Part shown: one piece after another, positions 25,795-35,456 of the stretch
Position numbering within the stretch: the stretch's first letter is position 1
Layout: each line of letters opens with the position of its first letter
Assembly (NCBI RefSeq): GCF_000588875.1
Contig: NZ_JEMV01000004.1
Location: forward strand, 59,928 to 123,927
Direction of reading: 5' to 3'
DNA from: Sphingobium sp. Ant17
GTDB taxonomy: Bacteria; Pseudomonadota; Alphaproteobacteria; Sphingomonadales; Sphingomonadaceae
Length of the DNA stretch: 64,000 nucleotides
The notes under the pieces: generated by a model
Seen by the model: the letters and a program-made list of their open reading frames with translations, nothing else
Told to the model about the DNA's origin: nothing
The model's database searches: none
Made by a program: the position numbers and the translations under genes

Positions 25795-26178
25795 TTATTT
25801 CGTAGCGCTCTTGAGATATGCGATGAGATTGGCGCGATCCGCAGCCTGCGGCACACCGGCAAAGGCCATGCGATTGCCCGGAACGACCGCGCTCGGTTTG
25901 GCGAGGAAGGCATCCAATGTCTTGGCATCCCACCGTATCTTCGCCTTTTGCATGGCGGGCGAGTAAGTGAAGCCTGCGATGGTTCCTGACGTCCGCCCAA
26001 ACAGGCCGTTGAGCGCCGGACCCATTTTCTTGGGGCCTGGCTTCACGTCATGGCAGAGCGCGCAGCGGGCAAATACCACCTTGCCCTTCACGGCATCGCC
26101 TGCCTGCGCGAGGGCCGTAGCAGGCGTGATTGTCGCCAAGGCAAGCAAAGATCCGGCAAAAATACGCGCTATCGTCAT
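25795..26178 (-). CDS. Class I cytochrome c
   Basis: 127 residues with a signal peptide (MTIARIFAGSLLALATITPA to about ALAQA). One haem-attachment motif CALCH lies at residues 39-43 (FARCALCHDVKPGPKKMGPA), and the axial Met is in GNRMAFAGV. Blocks LNGLFGRTSGTIAGFTYSPA and DRANLIAYLKSATK match the small soluble cytochrome c2/c550 group. It acts as a periplasmic electron carrier. It converges with the TetR gene (9 bases between stops); neighbours give no hint of its redox partner. Confidence 0.93.
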   Translation of the reverse strand: MTIARIFAGSLLALATITPATALAQAGDAVKGKVVFARCALCHDVKPGPKKMGPALNGLFGRTSGTIAGFTYSPAMQKAKIRWDAKTLDAFLAKPSAVVPGNRMAFAGVPQAADRANLIAYLKSATK

Positions 26179-26291
26179 TGTCAGGTCTCTGTCCTTCTAC
26201 CCGGATTCGCAGGCTGCATGCCCAGCGTTATCGAACATGCAGCCTGAACGGTAGTGGAAGATTGACGCAGAGCGTAGGTGAATGAATAGGC

Positions 26292-27218
26292 CTAGCGCGT
26301 GAGCGCGCCGTGCGTCCCGATCCAGCGCACGAAGGCGTCGAACCAGCCGGTGCTGGTCGTGTCCTTCTGATACATGCCAAAGCCATGACCGCCCCGTTCG
26401 TAGAGATGGAATTCGGCCGGGCGCTTGGCGGCGCGCCAGTCGTCGATGAGCGCGATGCCGCCATTGGCGAAGAACGGGTCGTCAGCGGCCAGAGCGACGA
26501 ATAGCGGCGGCGCGTCGGCCGGGACTTTCATGGAGGATAGCGGCCCATAGATATTGCCGATGAAGGCGGGCTTGGCATCCTGGCCCGCAAGCGCCGTCGC
26601 CATGGTCAGCATGGCACCGGCGGAAAAGCCGACCATGCCGATCCGATCGGCATCGACGCCCCATTCGGCCTTGCGCTGACGGATCAGCGCGAAGGCGGCG
26701 CGGGCATCGGCGATCTGGGGCGAGAGGTCACCGAAATTGGGGTCGGGGGCTGGGCGGGGTGGTCGAGCGGTAGTGGAAAACATCTCCTGCATCGACTTTT
26801 CAAAGGCCGGCATGTCCGCTGGCGTCTGGCGCAGGCGATATTTCAGGACGAAAGCGGCAACGCCGCGATCGGCCAGCGCCTTGGCCACGTCCCAGCCTTC
26901 ATTGTTCATCGACAGGGTTCGAAATCCGCCGCCTGGTGCCACAACGATGGCCGCGCCGGTCGCCTTGGCAGGATCGGGCAGGAAGGGAGTGAGCGTTGCG
27001 ACCGTGACGTTGCGCGCAAACAGGCTGCCATATTGGCTGTGCCAGGATTCCTTGGCCGTCGCACCGGGGAGGGCGGGCGTTCCCAGTTCAATGGCGGTCG
27101 GCTGCGCGGGGATGGCGATCGGCACCATCTTGTCGTCCTGAGCCTGGGCCGCGATCGGCGCTGTGATGAGCCAAGTGGCTGCTCCGATCATTGTGGCGAA
27201 ACCAACTATGCGTTTCAT
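26292..27218 (-). CDS. Secreted alpha/beta-hydrolase esterase (acetylxylan-esterase-like)
   Basis: About 308 residues with a signal peptide (MKRIVGFATMIGAATWLITA). The fold is visible from AAIVVAPGGGFRTLSMNNEG (oxyanion HGG-like region), nucleophile GMVGFSAGAMLTMATA, acid region VALAADDPFF and catalytic His in YERGGHGFGMYQ. Proteins of this type (COG0657/BD-FAE-like) remove acetyl or feruloyl groups from xylo-oligosaccharides in xylan loci. GGAGAG is spaced for the ATG at 27218 rather than the one at 27224. It lies 52 bases after the GH3 gene in the same direction, so co-transcription and hemicellulose de-esterification are likely. Confidence 0.8.
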   Translation of the reverse strand: MKRIVGFATMIGAATWLITAPIAAQAQDDKMVPIAIPAQPTAIELGTPALPGATAKESWHSQYGSLFARNVTVATLTPFLPDPAKATGAAIVVAPGGGFRTLSMNNEGWDVAKALADRGVAAFVLKYRLRQTPADMPAFEKSMQEMFSTTARPPRPAPDPNFGDLSPQIADARAAFALIRQRKAEWGVDADRIGMVGFSAGAMLTMATALAGQDAKPAFIGNIYGPLSSMKVPADAPPLFVALAADDPFFANGGIALIDDWRAAKRPAEFHLYERGGHGFGMYQKDTTSTGWFDAFVRWIGTHGALTR

Positions 27219-27270
27219 CTGCATCTCTCCTTTGCCTTTTATCTATTTAGCTGTCCCAAATGGCCGCCTG

Positions 27271-29895
27271 TCATTTTGGCAGGTCGACCCTCTCGCGGAT
27301 GGTGTAGCCGACGGTCTGGACCGGACTGCCGGTGCCCGGCTGCCCGCCGCCGATGCTCAATTGATAGTCGCCGGGGATGAGCGCGCGCACGCCGTCCCGC
27401 GTCACGAAGCTCAGGTCACGGGGCGACAGGGTGAAGGCGACTTCCTTCCCTTCGCCCGGCTTGAGCGATACGCGGGCAAAGCCACGCAGGGCGGTGCGGG
27501 GTGCGCCATCGAAGCCGGGGGGCGTCACGTAAAGCTGGACGACATCATCGCCCGCCCGTGCGCCGCTATTGGTGACGACCGTCCGTACGGTCAGGCCGTC
27601 CTTGGCAATGGCGTCGGTCGCGCCCAGCGTGGGCGCTGCATAGCTGAACTGCGTGTAGCTGAGCCCATGGCCGAACGGATAGACGGGCGTACCCTTGAAA
27701 TAGCGATAGGTGCGCCCGTCCATGCCATAATCGGTAAAGGGCGGAAGATCATCGACGCTCTTGTAGAAAGTGACGGGCAGGCGTCCGGCCGGATTGGTCT
27801 TTCCCGACAGGACATTGGCGACCGCCAACCCGCCCGACTGGCCGGGATACCAGGCCTCCACGATGGCCGAGGCATGGTCCTTGGCCCAGGATAGATCGAC
27901 CGCGCTGCCGTTCATGACAACCACGACCAGCGGTTTACCCAGCGCCTTGGCCTTTTCCAGAAAGGCGCGCTGATCGCGGGGCAGGTCGAGCGATGTCTTG
28001 TCGCCGCCGATAAAGCCCTCGATCTTGACCGGCATTTCCTCGCCCTCGATATCGGACGTCAGGCCGACGACGGCGACGATCACATCGGCATCCTTCGCGC
28101 CGTCCGCCAGGTCGCGATCGACATTGTCGGAAATGCGTTTCCAGAAGATGGTAGGGCTGGGCGCGATGCTGCTCTCCCCCTGGAGACGGATGGCATAGCG
28201 CTGGCCCTTGGTCATGCGAACATCGGTCAGATCGAGCGGTTCGGCCCAGCGCGAATAGTCTTCGGCGCTGACCACGGCTTTGCCCTCGAGCGAGACGGTG
28301 CCTTTGACGCCCGTCAGCGCGACGCGATACAGCCCCGTTTCCGGCGCGACCAGATAGCCGGTCCAGACGACCTTATAGCGTTTCGACACCTGCTGAAATT
28401 CACTCGCGCGGGAAACGAGGCTGGTTTCCACGCGGGTCAGCACGGGCTTGGCTTCGAAACCGTCATCCCCGCTGGCATTGAAATATTCGGCGCGCAGGCC
28501 GGGCTTGCCGTCCGGGGTCAACAGCGCGGTGCCGGGAACCGGATCGCCATCGGTAATGGAGGGGCCAAAGGGGATGAGGGTGAGCGCGGAGCCGGGCATC
28601 GCCTGCCGGATGCCATCGGCCACCGAAATGGGTGGGGCGCTGCGGGGCGATGAATAATTGCCGCGCAAGACGCGGGTGGCGTCGGCGAGCGGGCCGGTCA
28701 ATGCAATCTTGGTTCCGGCCTTCAGCGGCAGGATGCCGTCATTCTTGAGCAGGACCAGGCTCTTTTCCGCCGAGGTCAGGGCAAGCACCTGGTGCTCCGC
28801 CGTCCCAATCCGACTGACCGGCATGGCATTGGGCTTGCGACTCGACAGGCCGGGGAGGTCGCCATTGCGATAGCGCGCGGAAAACAGCCGGACGAGCGCG
28901 GTGTCGATGTCGCTCATGCCGATATAGCCGCGCGCGAGCGAGGCTTTATAGCGATCGCCCAGACCTGTCTGGCCATTGAGCGTCGCATTATTGCATTCGC
29001 TATCGACACCCTGGCGCAGCGCGACCGCGACACCGGTAGCGGCGTCGGGCGCAAATTTATGGTTGTCATATATGTCAACGACGGCGTCGCAATCGGACAC
29101 GACATAGCCGGTAAAGCCCCATGCATCGCGCAGATAATCCTGCAGCAACATAGGACTCCCGCAGGCGGGTTGGCCATCGACCCGGTTATAGGCGCACATG
29201 ATCGACCCGGCCTTGCCCTCGACGATGGCGGCGCGGAAGGCGGGCAGGTAGCTGTCCTCCAGATCGCGCTTGGTTGCGAAGATATTGTCGGTGTGGCGGC
29301 TTGGTTCCGGCCCGCTGTGGACAGCGAAATGCTTGGGTGTGGCGACTATGTCGGGCAGATCGGGATTATCGCCCTGCATCCCCTGGATGAAGGCCACGCC
29401 GATCCGGGCCGTGAGGAACGGGTCTTCGCCATAGGTCTCCTGGCCGCGGCCCCATCGGGGATCGCGGAAGAGATTGATGTTGGGCGACCAGGTGTTGAGG
29501 CCCGTGCCGATCTTGCCGAGATGCCCAGTCTGGCGACCGAGTGTGTGAAGCGCCTGCACCTCTGTACTGATGGTGGCCGCGACCGTCTTGATCAGCGGCG
29601 CATCGAATGTCGCGGCGAGCCCGATCGGTTCTGGGAAATTGGTGGTCGGAACTGCGCCGATCGCGCCATGCAGCGATTCGGTCCACCAGTTATAGGCCGG
29701 GATTTTGAGCCGGGGGATGGCCGGTGCCACGTTGAGGAGTTGTTCGACTTTTTCGTCCAGCGTCAATTGATCAACGATGGCCCGCGCCTTGGCATCCGCC
29801 TCTTTCCAACTGTCATTGGCAAGCGCAACGCTATGCACAGTCAAGCCGGCCAGGATCATCGCGCCCGCAGCACAGCGTAGGAAAGATGCCTTCAT
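27271..29895 (-). CDS. GH3 beta-glycosidase with PA14 domain (beta-xylosidase/glucosidase-type)
   Basis: About 874 residues with a signal peptide (MKASFLRCAAGAMILAGLTV). The GH3 barrel shows LTLDEKVEQLLNVAPAIPRL, YNWWTESLHGAIG, SPNINLFRDPRWGRGQETYG, PKHFAVHSGPEPSRH and the nucleophile Asp in GYVVSDCDAVVDIYDN. The second GH3 domain (EKSLVLLKNDGILPLKAGTK) is interrupted by a PA14 domain (PGLRAEYFNASGDDGFEAKP to ETGLYRVALTGVKGTVSLEG), and a fibronectin-III-like domain closes the chain. The WWTESLHG pattern is usual in bacterial beta-xylosidases. The ATG at 29901 is six bases upstream, but GGGAG is better spaced for 29895. First gene of a unit with the downstream esterase; xylo-oligosaccharide trimming is the likely job. 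Confidence 0.9.
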   Translation of the reverse strand: MKASFLRCAAGAMILAGLTVHSVALANDSWKEADAKARAIVDQLTLDEKVEQLLNVAPAIPRLKIPAYNWWTESLHGAIGAVPTTNFPEPIGLAATFDAPLIKTVAATISTEVQALHTLGRQTGHLGKIGTGLNTWSPNINLFRDPRWGRGQETYGEDPFLTARIGVAFIQGMQGDNPDLPDIVATPKHFAVHSGPEPSRHTDNIFATKRDLEDSYLPAFRAAIVEGKAGSIMCAYNRVDGQPACGSPMLLQDYLRDAWGFTGYVVSDCDAVVDIYDNHKFAPDAATGVAVALRQGVDSECNNATLNGQTGLGDRYKASLARGYIGMSDIDTALVRLFSARYRNGDLPGLSSRKPNAMPVSRIGTAEHQVLALTSAEKSLVLLKNDGILPLKAGTKIALTGPLADATRVLRGNYSSPRSAPPISVADGIRQAMPGSALTLIPFGPSITDGDPVPGTALLTPDGKPGLRAEYFNASGDDGFEAKPVLTRVETSLVSRASEFQQVSKRYKVVWTGYLVAPETGLYRVALTGVKGTVSLEGKAVVSAEDYSRWAEPLDLTDVRMTKGQRYAIRLQGESSIAPSPTIFWKRISDNVDRDLADGAKDADVIVAVVGLTSDIEGEEMPVKIEGFIGGDKTSLDLPRDQRAFLEKAKALGKPLVVVVMNGSAVDLSWAKDHASAIVEAWYPGQSGGLAVANVLSGKTNPAGRLPVTFYKSVDDLPPFTDYGMDGRTYRYFKGTPVYPFGHGLSYTQFSYAAPTLGATDAIAKDGLTVRTVVTNSGARAGDDVVQLYVTPPGFDGAPRTALRGFARVSLKPGEGKEVAFTLSPRDLSFVTRDGVRALIPGDYQLSIGGGQPGTGSPVQTVGYTIRERVDLPK

Positions 29896-29986
29896 CCTCA
29901 TGTCTCCCTGAATGCGTCGTTGCGACGTTGGTCTTGGCTAAGGTCACTTCACCCTTGGGGCCGTGCCGTAATTATTATGTCCGCAC

Positions 29987-30022
29987 AAAAACGGCGGCCG
30001 AGGAAGCGATGGCTTCCCCGGC
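29987..30022 (-). terminator. Terminator of the 30.0-kb GH43 gene
   Basis: Arms 29997-30007 and 30012-30022 pair with one mismatch around GATG; on the minus strand the stem is followed by CGCCG and TTTTTG. It begins 10 bases after the GH43 stop codon and insulates it from the GH3/esterase unit. Confidence 0.7.
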
Positions 30023-30031
30023 GGTGTAGTG

Positions 30032-31159
30032 TCACTGGGCAGCGCTCTTCGTCGCTGCGCCGCTCAGGATCGGGTTGATCGTGCGGATGCTGCCATCGTC
30101 ATTATGATGGAGTTCGGTAACCTTGACATTGCGTAACCGGGTCTGTCCCGACAGCTGCGTGTCGGCATAGAAAAGCCACCAGCGGCCATCCCATTCGGCG
30201 ATTGAATGGTGGGTGGTCCAGCCTTCCACCGGTTCAAGGATGCGGCCCTTATAGGTGAAGGGACCATAGGGCGAATCGCCTACCGCATAGACCAGATAAT
30301 GGGTGTCGCCGGTCGAATAGCTGAAATAATATTTGCCGTTAAATTTGTGCATCCACGATGCTTCGAAGAAACGGCGATCATGGTCGCCGCCCAACAGGGG
30401 CTTGCCCTGTTCATCGACGATCTGCAACGGTCGGGGCGTTTCGGCGAATTCCAGCATGTCGCCGGTCATCTTGGCCACGCGGGGCAGTAGCGCGGGCTTG
30501 TCATCCTGCTCCAGGTCGGTCTTCGACCCGTTCGGATCATATTTGCCGTTGGCATAACGCTGCAACTGGCCGCCCCAGATGCCGCCGAAATACATATAGC
30601 TTGCGCCATCATCATCGGTGAAGACGGCGGGATCAATCGAATAGCTGCCCTTGATCGGCTGCGGCTGCGCCTTGAACGGCCCCATCGGATCCTTCGACGT
30701 TGCAACGCCGATGCGGAACACGCCTTCCTTGTCCTTGGCCGGGAAGTAGAGATAATAAGTGCCATTCTTGCGCGCGGCGTCGGGTGCCCACATCTGGCGA
30801 TCCGCCCACGGCACATCCTTGACGTCTAGCGCTACCGGTCCGACCGTTACCGGCCCGCCGATCTTGTCCATCGACAGCACGCGATAGTCGCGCATCTCGA
30901 AATGGCTGCCAAGATCATCCTCGGCGGTTGGTCCGTCGATATCATGGCTGGGGTAAACATAGATTTTGCCGTCCCAGACATGAGCGGACGGGTCGGCGGT
31001 ATAGATGTCCTTGACCAGCGGCTGGGACAGATATTTCGAAGCGTCTGCGGCATTGGCGGCTGGCGCCTGCGCATTGTCCGCGCTCTGCTGGCACCCGGCG
31101 GTCAACAAGGCCATCGCCAAGGGCAGGGTTCCGAGCAATATCCGTCGCGTCCGGGGCAT
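30032..31159 (-). CDS. GH43 lipoprotein (beta-xylosidase/arabinofuranosidase-type)
   Basis: 375 residues. MPRTRRILLGTLPLAMALLT runs into the lipobox LTAGC, so the mature protein is a lipoprotein. The five-bladed GH43 propeller has its three acids in IYTADPSAHVW (base), SYSIDPAVFTDDD (pKa modulator) and RRFFEASWMHKFNGKYYFSY (acid). FGGIWGGQLQRY and WTTHHSIAEWDGRWWLFYAD are typical of subfamilies with xylosidase or arabinofuranosidase activity. AGGAGAG sits correctly for the ATG at 31159; the ATG 15 bases upstream overlaps it. It is divergent from GH9, and the 150-base gap holds two AGCGCT-type operators. Confidence 0.88.
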   Translation of the reverse strand: MPRTRRILLGTLPLAMALLTAGCQQSADNAQAPAANAADASKYLSQPLVKDIYTADPSAHVWDGKIYVYPSHDIDGPTAEDDLGSHFEMRDYRVLSMDKIGGPVTVGPVALDVKDVPWADRQMWAPDAARKNGTYYLYFPAKDKEGVFRIGVATSKDPMGPFKAQPQPIKGSYSIDPAVFTDDDGASYMYFGGIWGGQLQRYANGKYDPNGSKTDLEQDDKPALLPRVAKMTGDMLEFAETPRPLQIVDEQGKPLLGGDHDRRFFEASWMHKFNGKYYFSYSTGDTHYLVYAVGDSPYGPFTYKGRILEPVEGWTTHHSIAEWDGRWWLFYADTQLSGQTRLRNVKVTELHHNDDGSIRTINPILSGAATKSAAQ

Positions 31160-31185
31160 CAGTCTCTCCTTCATGTTTCGATCAT

Positions 31186-31199
31186 GAATAGCGCTATCA
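31186..31199. promoter_or_regulatory. LacI-type operator A1 (before GH43)
   Basis: Read on the minus strand, TGATAGCGCTATTC, 27 bases upstream of the GH43 start. It shares the motif TGRTAGCGCTAWCA with four other sites in the window (31284, 38505, 41498, 51194), all in front of sugar-related genes. Confidence 0.6.
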
Positions 31200-31283
31200 T
31201 AAGCCTATGGCAATCAGCCTATTGGATATTGTGCCCATCTATAATCGCTGCGATATAAGGCGTGAGAATTGCGGCTCGGATGA

Positions 31284-31297
31284 TGGTAGCGCAATCA
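31284..31297. promoter_or_regulatory. LacI-type operator A2 (before GH9)
   Basis: TGGTAGCGCAATCA, 13 bases before the GH9 start codon and just before its ribosome site. It matches TGRTAGCGCTAWCA at 12 of 14 positions. Confidence 0.55.
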
Positions 31298-31309
31298 AGG
31301 GAGAGAGAC

Positions 31310-33827
31310 ATGAAGCGTTTACGAGCCTCCTGTGTCGGGATTGCGCTGCTGCTGAGCAGCACGGCGGCAATCGCGCAGACGCCGAGCGAACCCGCCTTGC
31401 AGTTGAACGAAAAGGGCTATTTCGAAGGCCCAGCGGTCAATGTGCTAGCCTTTTCCAACTGGTATGACGGCCTGTTTGCGGATGCAAAGATCAGCGGTAT
31501 CGAAATCATCCAGCAGGGTATGCGCAGCGCGACCAACGGTGATGTGCGATTGTCCGCGACTCCCGGACAATGGGATGCGATCGGTGCGCTGGTGGAGCGA
31601 AAGGTGGACGCCCAGACCGGCGTCATCGAAACGACGCTGCGTTATGCCGCCCATGACTGGCAATATGTCATTCGTGCCGAGCGGCGCGGGGGCGCGGTCG
31701 AACTGAGCATCATTCTCGACAAACCCGTGCCGCAGGCCTTGGCGGGCAAGGCCGGGTTCAACCTGGAATTGCTGCGTCGGCCTATTTCCACCATGCCTAT
31801 ATGGCGGATGAGCGTACCGGCACCTTCCCGATCTATCCTGCAAGCGCCATGGAGCGGACAGCGGAGCGCAATGCGGCCAGCGGGCGGAGCGAAGGGCCGG
31901 GTGCCGAACCCCTGCCGATGGCCAGCGGTCGCCGCTTCGTCCTGGCACCGGAAGACCCAGCGCGCCGGATCAGCGTGAGCAGCGATCAGCCGATCGCGCT
32001 CTATGATGGGCGTAATCAGGCGCAAAATGCTGGTTCGTGCTGCGCTCGATCCTGCCGGCAAACAAGACCGGTACCGTGCTGCAATGGACGGTGAAGCCGC
32101 AGGCCGACCCCGATTGGGTGCGCACGCCGGTCATTGCCCATTCTCAGTTGGGTTATGCGCCCGATGGACCCAAGATCGCCACGGTCGAACTGGATCGCAA
32201 CGACAAGCGTCGGCCACCGCTCAAATTGCTGCGCGTGGACGCCAACGGCGCGGCGGTGCCGGTGGCGACCGGGCCGGTGAAACCGTGGGGTGACTATCTG
32301 CGTTATCTTTATCTGCAACTCGATTTCAGTGCCGTTAAGCAACCGGGCCTCTACATGCTCGAATATGGCGATGTCCGCACCGCGCCGTTTCGCATCGCGC
32401 AGGATGTCTATGCCGACGCCTGGCACCCGACCAACGATGTCTATTTCCCCGTTGCGATGGACCATATGTCGGTCAACGAAGCCTATCGCAGCTGGCACGG
32501 TGATTCCCATCGCGACGATGCGCGTCAGGCACCGCTGAACCATGAACATATCGACCTGTACCGGCAGGGACCGACGACCGATACGCGCTTCAAGCCGGGC
32601 GAGCATATTCCGGGCCTCAACGTCGGCGGCTGGTATGATGCCGGCGATTTCGATATCCGCACCCAATCCCAATATCAGGTGGTGCGCTCGCTTGCCGATG
32701 CGGCGGAGCGCTATCGGCTGGACCGCGATACGGTAAGCGTCGATCAAGCGCGGCGGCATGTCGAAATGCATGTGCCCGACGGAAAGCCCGACATGGCGCA
32801 GCAGGTGGCGCATGGCACCCTGCAATTGCTCGCCCAATTCAACGCCGTTGGCCGCGCCATTCACGGCATCGTGGAGCCCGATGTTGCCCAATATACGCAT
32901 TTGGGCGATGCGGTGAACAAGACCGATGGACTGCCCTATGATCCGACCCTCAAACAGGGCGAGGTTCGCAATGGACGGAGTGGAACGCCGGACGATCGCT
33001 GGGCCTTCACCAGCAAGTCATCGGCGCTCAACTATGGATCGATCGCCGGGCTGGCGGCCGCCGTGCGGGTGTTGCGCGGGCAGGATGATACGCTGGCGCA
33101 GCGCGCGTTGGCAACCGCCGAGCGGGTCTGGCAGCAGGAACAGGGGCAGGCTCCGGATATGTTCAGCCACGGCAACACCACAGGCGGGCCGCTTGATGCG
33201 GAGATGTTCGCGGCGGCGGTGGAATTGCTGCGCACCACGCGCAAGCCGGTCTATGCCGCGAAGGTACAGGCGCTATGGCCCGCCATCGAAAAGGGTTTTG
33301 GCTTCAACGCGCAGACCGCCGTGGCGGCGATCCCCTTCATGCCTGCTTCCTATCGCACCGGGATGATCCCGGCGGTGCGCCGTTGGCAGGCGAACAGCGT
33401 GGAGATGGCGCGCGCCAATCCTTTCGCCGTTCCGATCACGACTGGCGGCTGGGCGGGGTCAGGGACGGTCCTTGGCTATGCATTGACGGCCGAGGCGTTG
33501 CATCGTGCTTTCCCCGATATTGTCGGGCGGGACGCGCTATTTCATGGCATGGCGTTCCTGACCGGGCACCATCCTGGGTCGGATATCTCTTTCGTATCGG
33601 GCGTGGGAACGGTGTCGAAGGAAGTCGCCTATGGCAATAATCGGGCTGATTTTTCCTTCATCGCCGGGGGCGTCGTGCCCGGCATATTGGTGATCAAGCC
33701 GGACTTCCCCGAAAATCACGAAGATTGGCCCTATTTCTGGGGCCAGAATGAATATGTCATTCCCGAAGGCGCAGCGTGGATCGAACTGGCCAATGCGGCC
33801 AACCATCTGAGCAAGGGGACGCAGTAA
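31310..33827 (+). pseudogene. GH9 endoglucanase-type enzyme, frameshifted twice
   Basis: Signal peptide MKRLRASCVGIALLLSSTAA then a beta-sandwich region, an Ig-like cellulase N-terminal domain (PVIAHSQLGYAPDGPKIATV) and an alpha6/alpha6 GH9 barrel: NVGGWYDAGDFDIRTQSQYQ with the catalytic Asp pair, FSHGNTTGGPLDAEMFAAAV, FLTGHHPGSDISFVSGVG and the acid Glu in YFWGQNEYVIPEGAAWIELA. Two one-base losses break it. At about 31775 restoring CC gives FNLELLPSAYFHHAYMADE; at about 32029 restoring GG gives QNGWFVLRSILPANK. With both repaired the protein is one continuous chain of about 839 residues. Members cut beta-1,4-glucans or act on related hemicelluloses. AAGGGAGA precedes ATG 31310. It shares a regulated promoter region with the divergent GH43. 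Confidence 0.85.
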
Positions 33828-33847
33828 GCGGTAACGGTTGCCGCCGG

Positions 33848-35392
33848 TCAGACCGGCGGCAATCCGTGCGCGACGATCTTGTTGATCAGATCCCGGTGGC
33901 GGGGTAGCCCGGCGCATAATTTGTCGGTCAGCGCGGCATTTTCGCGGCGGGCGCGATCGGCCAGGCGGTGATCCCGACTGAGCGAGGCGGGATCGACTTC
34001 GGTATGATAGCCCATGCCGTACAGGACATATTGATAGCTGGCGGCCGGGAAGACCTCCTCCGCGCGGTCGAACTCGTCGTGGAACCAGGGGGACTGGTAG
34101 CGCCAGAGCAGCAGCAATTCCTTCAAGCGATCCGGGATGGTTTCATCGCGCACATTGTCGCGCCAGAAATCGCTGTCGGTGCGCTTTGTCAGCACATAAT
34201 GGAGCTTGAGGAAGTCGATGATGCGGCCCCAGCGATAGTGGGTCGTCGCGTTGAAGCGCGAGGAGATGATGTCCATCACCTCGCGGCAGGCGGGCATTTG
34301 TTCGGCAATGATCTTGGCCGACAATTCGATCAGCACGATCGCGGAGGCTTCGAGCGGTTCGAGGAAACCGGCGGCCAAGCCCACGGCCACGCAATTGCCT
34401 TTCCAGAAGGTTTCGCGATGGCCGGACCGGATCTTGATCTTGCGGGCGTTCAGCCCATCGGCCGCCGGGCCGATATAGGCGCGCAGTTCGCGCTCGGCTT
34501 CTTCGTCCGAAATATGGCTGCTGGAAAAAACATGGCCGACGCCGCGGCGCGTCTGGATGCCGATGTCCCAGATCCAGCCTGATGTCTGCGCTGTCGAGAT
34601 GGTGTGGGATGCCATCGGACTGTCCGGCCGCTCATAGGGCACTTGCATGGCCAGTGCCGTATCGCAGAACAGGATATCGTTGCAGTCCTTGAACGGCACA
34701 TGCATCGCGCCTTCGATCAACAGCGCCTTGAAACCGGTACAATCGACAAACAGGTCGCCTTCGATCTCGCCTGCTTGCGCGGTCTGGATCGCGCGAATGT
34801 CGCCATTCTCGTGCATGAGCACCTGTTCGACATCCGCCAGCACATGGCGCACGCCCAGCTTTTCACAACAATGACGTTGGATGAAGGGCGCGAATTTGCC
34901 TGCGTCCAGATGATAGGCATAGTTGGCGAGGGCATCATATTCGGCTGTCGCTATCGTCTTGGGCGCCAGGCCGTCGTCGCAGATGCGACCCTGCGCGCTG
35001 ACGCTGTCGCAGAAACTTTCGCCCTGATTGCTTGCCAGCCAATGCGGGGCAAGGTTCACCTGCCCGAAATTCTGCGGGAGCATCAGGGGATGATAATAGC
35101 CGTCATCGACCGCGCCAGTGGTCCAGCGGTCGAAGCGTGCGCCCTGTTTGAACGCCGCGTCACATTCGCGGAAGAAATCGGACTCCGACACGCCCATGCG
35201 CGATAGCGTGGTGCGGAGCGTCGGCCATGTTCCCTCTCCCACGCCGATGATCGGGGTGTTGGGGGATTCGACCAAAGTGACGCTGAAACCCTGGCCAATG
35301 CGGGTGCGATGGCGGGCCGCGATGATGCCAGCGGTCAACCAGCCGGCAGTCCCGCCGCCGACGATCACGATGTTGCGGACAGGATGAACCAT
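33848..35392 (-). CDS. Tryptophan-halogenase-family flavoprotein, module A
   Basis: 514-residue FAD-dependent halogenase-family protein. The FAD motif IVIVGGGTAGWLTAGIIAAR is at the N-terminus, followed by IIGVGEGTWPTLRTTLSRMG. A Lys that fits the catalytic lysine is in AAFKQGARFDRW, and the Glu in FLEPLEASAIVLIE matches the paired active-site acid. The diagnostic WxWxIP motif is altered: it reads SGWIWDIGIQ, with Gly for Pro. True substrate is unknown; relatives near TonB receptors in Brevundimonas, Sphingopyxis and Xanthomonas act on free indoles in vitro. It follows the module A TBDR (64 bases, terminator between), so it belongs to a sugar-uptake unit. A reduced-flavin supplier is not present nearby. 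Confidence 0.88.
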   Translation of the reverse strand: MVHPVRNIVIVGGGTAGWLTAGIIAARHRTRIGQGFSVTLVESPNTPIIGVGEGTWPTLRTTLSRMGVSESDFFRECDAAFKQGARFDRWTTGAVDDGYYHPLMLPQNFGQVNLAPHWLASNQGESFCDSVSAQGRICDDGLAPKTIATAEYDALANYAYHLDAGKFAPFIQRHCCEKLGVRHVLADVEQVLMHENGDIRAIQTAQAGEIEGDLFVDCTGFKALLIEGAMHVPFKDCNDILFCDTALAMQVPYERPDSPMASHTISTAQTSGWIWDIGIQTRRGVGHVFSSSHISDEEAERELRAYIGPAADGLNARKIKIRSGHRETFWKGNCVAVGLAAGFLEPLEASAIVLIELSAKIIAEQMPACREVMDIISSRFNATTHYRWGRIIDFLKLHYVLTKRTDSDFWRDNVRDETIPDRLKELLLLWRYQSPWFHDEFDRAEEVFPAASYQYVLYGMGYHTEVDPASLSRDHRLADRARRENAALTDKLCAGLPRHRDLINKIVAHGLPPV

Positions 35393-35411
35393 AAGAGAGA
35401 AATCACCATTA

Positions 35412-35440
35412 AAAAGAAGGGGATGTCAATCGACATCCCC
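35412..35440 (-). terminator. Terminator after TBDR-A
   Basis: GGGGATGTC (35419-35427) pairs perfectly with 35432-35440 around a 4-base loop; on the minus strand TTCTTTTTAAT follows. It lies between TBDR-A and the halogenase gene, so the halogenase is read through at lower level or has its own promoter. Confidence 0.85.
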
Positions 35441-35456
35441 TCCAGGGCGAGAACCG

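Noticed and set aside
30820..30840. Further AGCGCT-type site (TCTAGCGCTACCGG)
   Set aside because: Lies deep inside the GH43 coding sequence and lacks the TGR start of the motif; probably chance.
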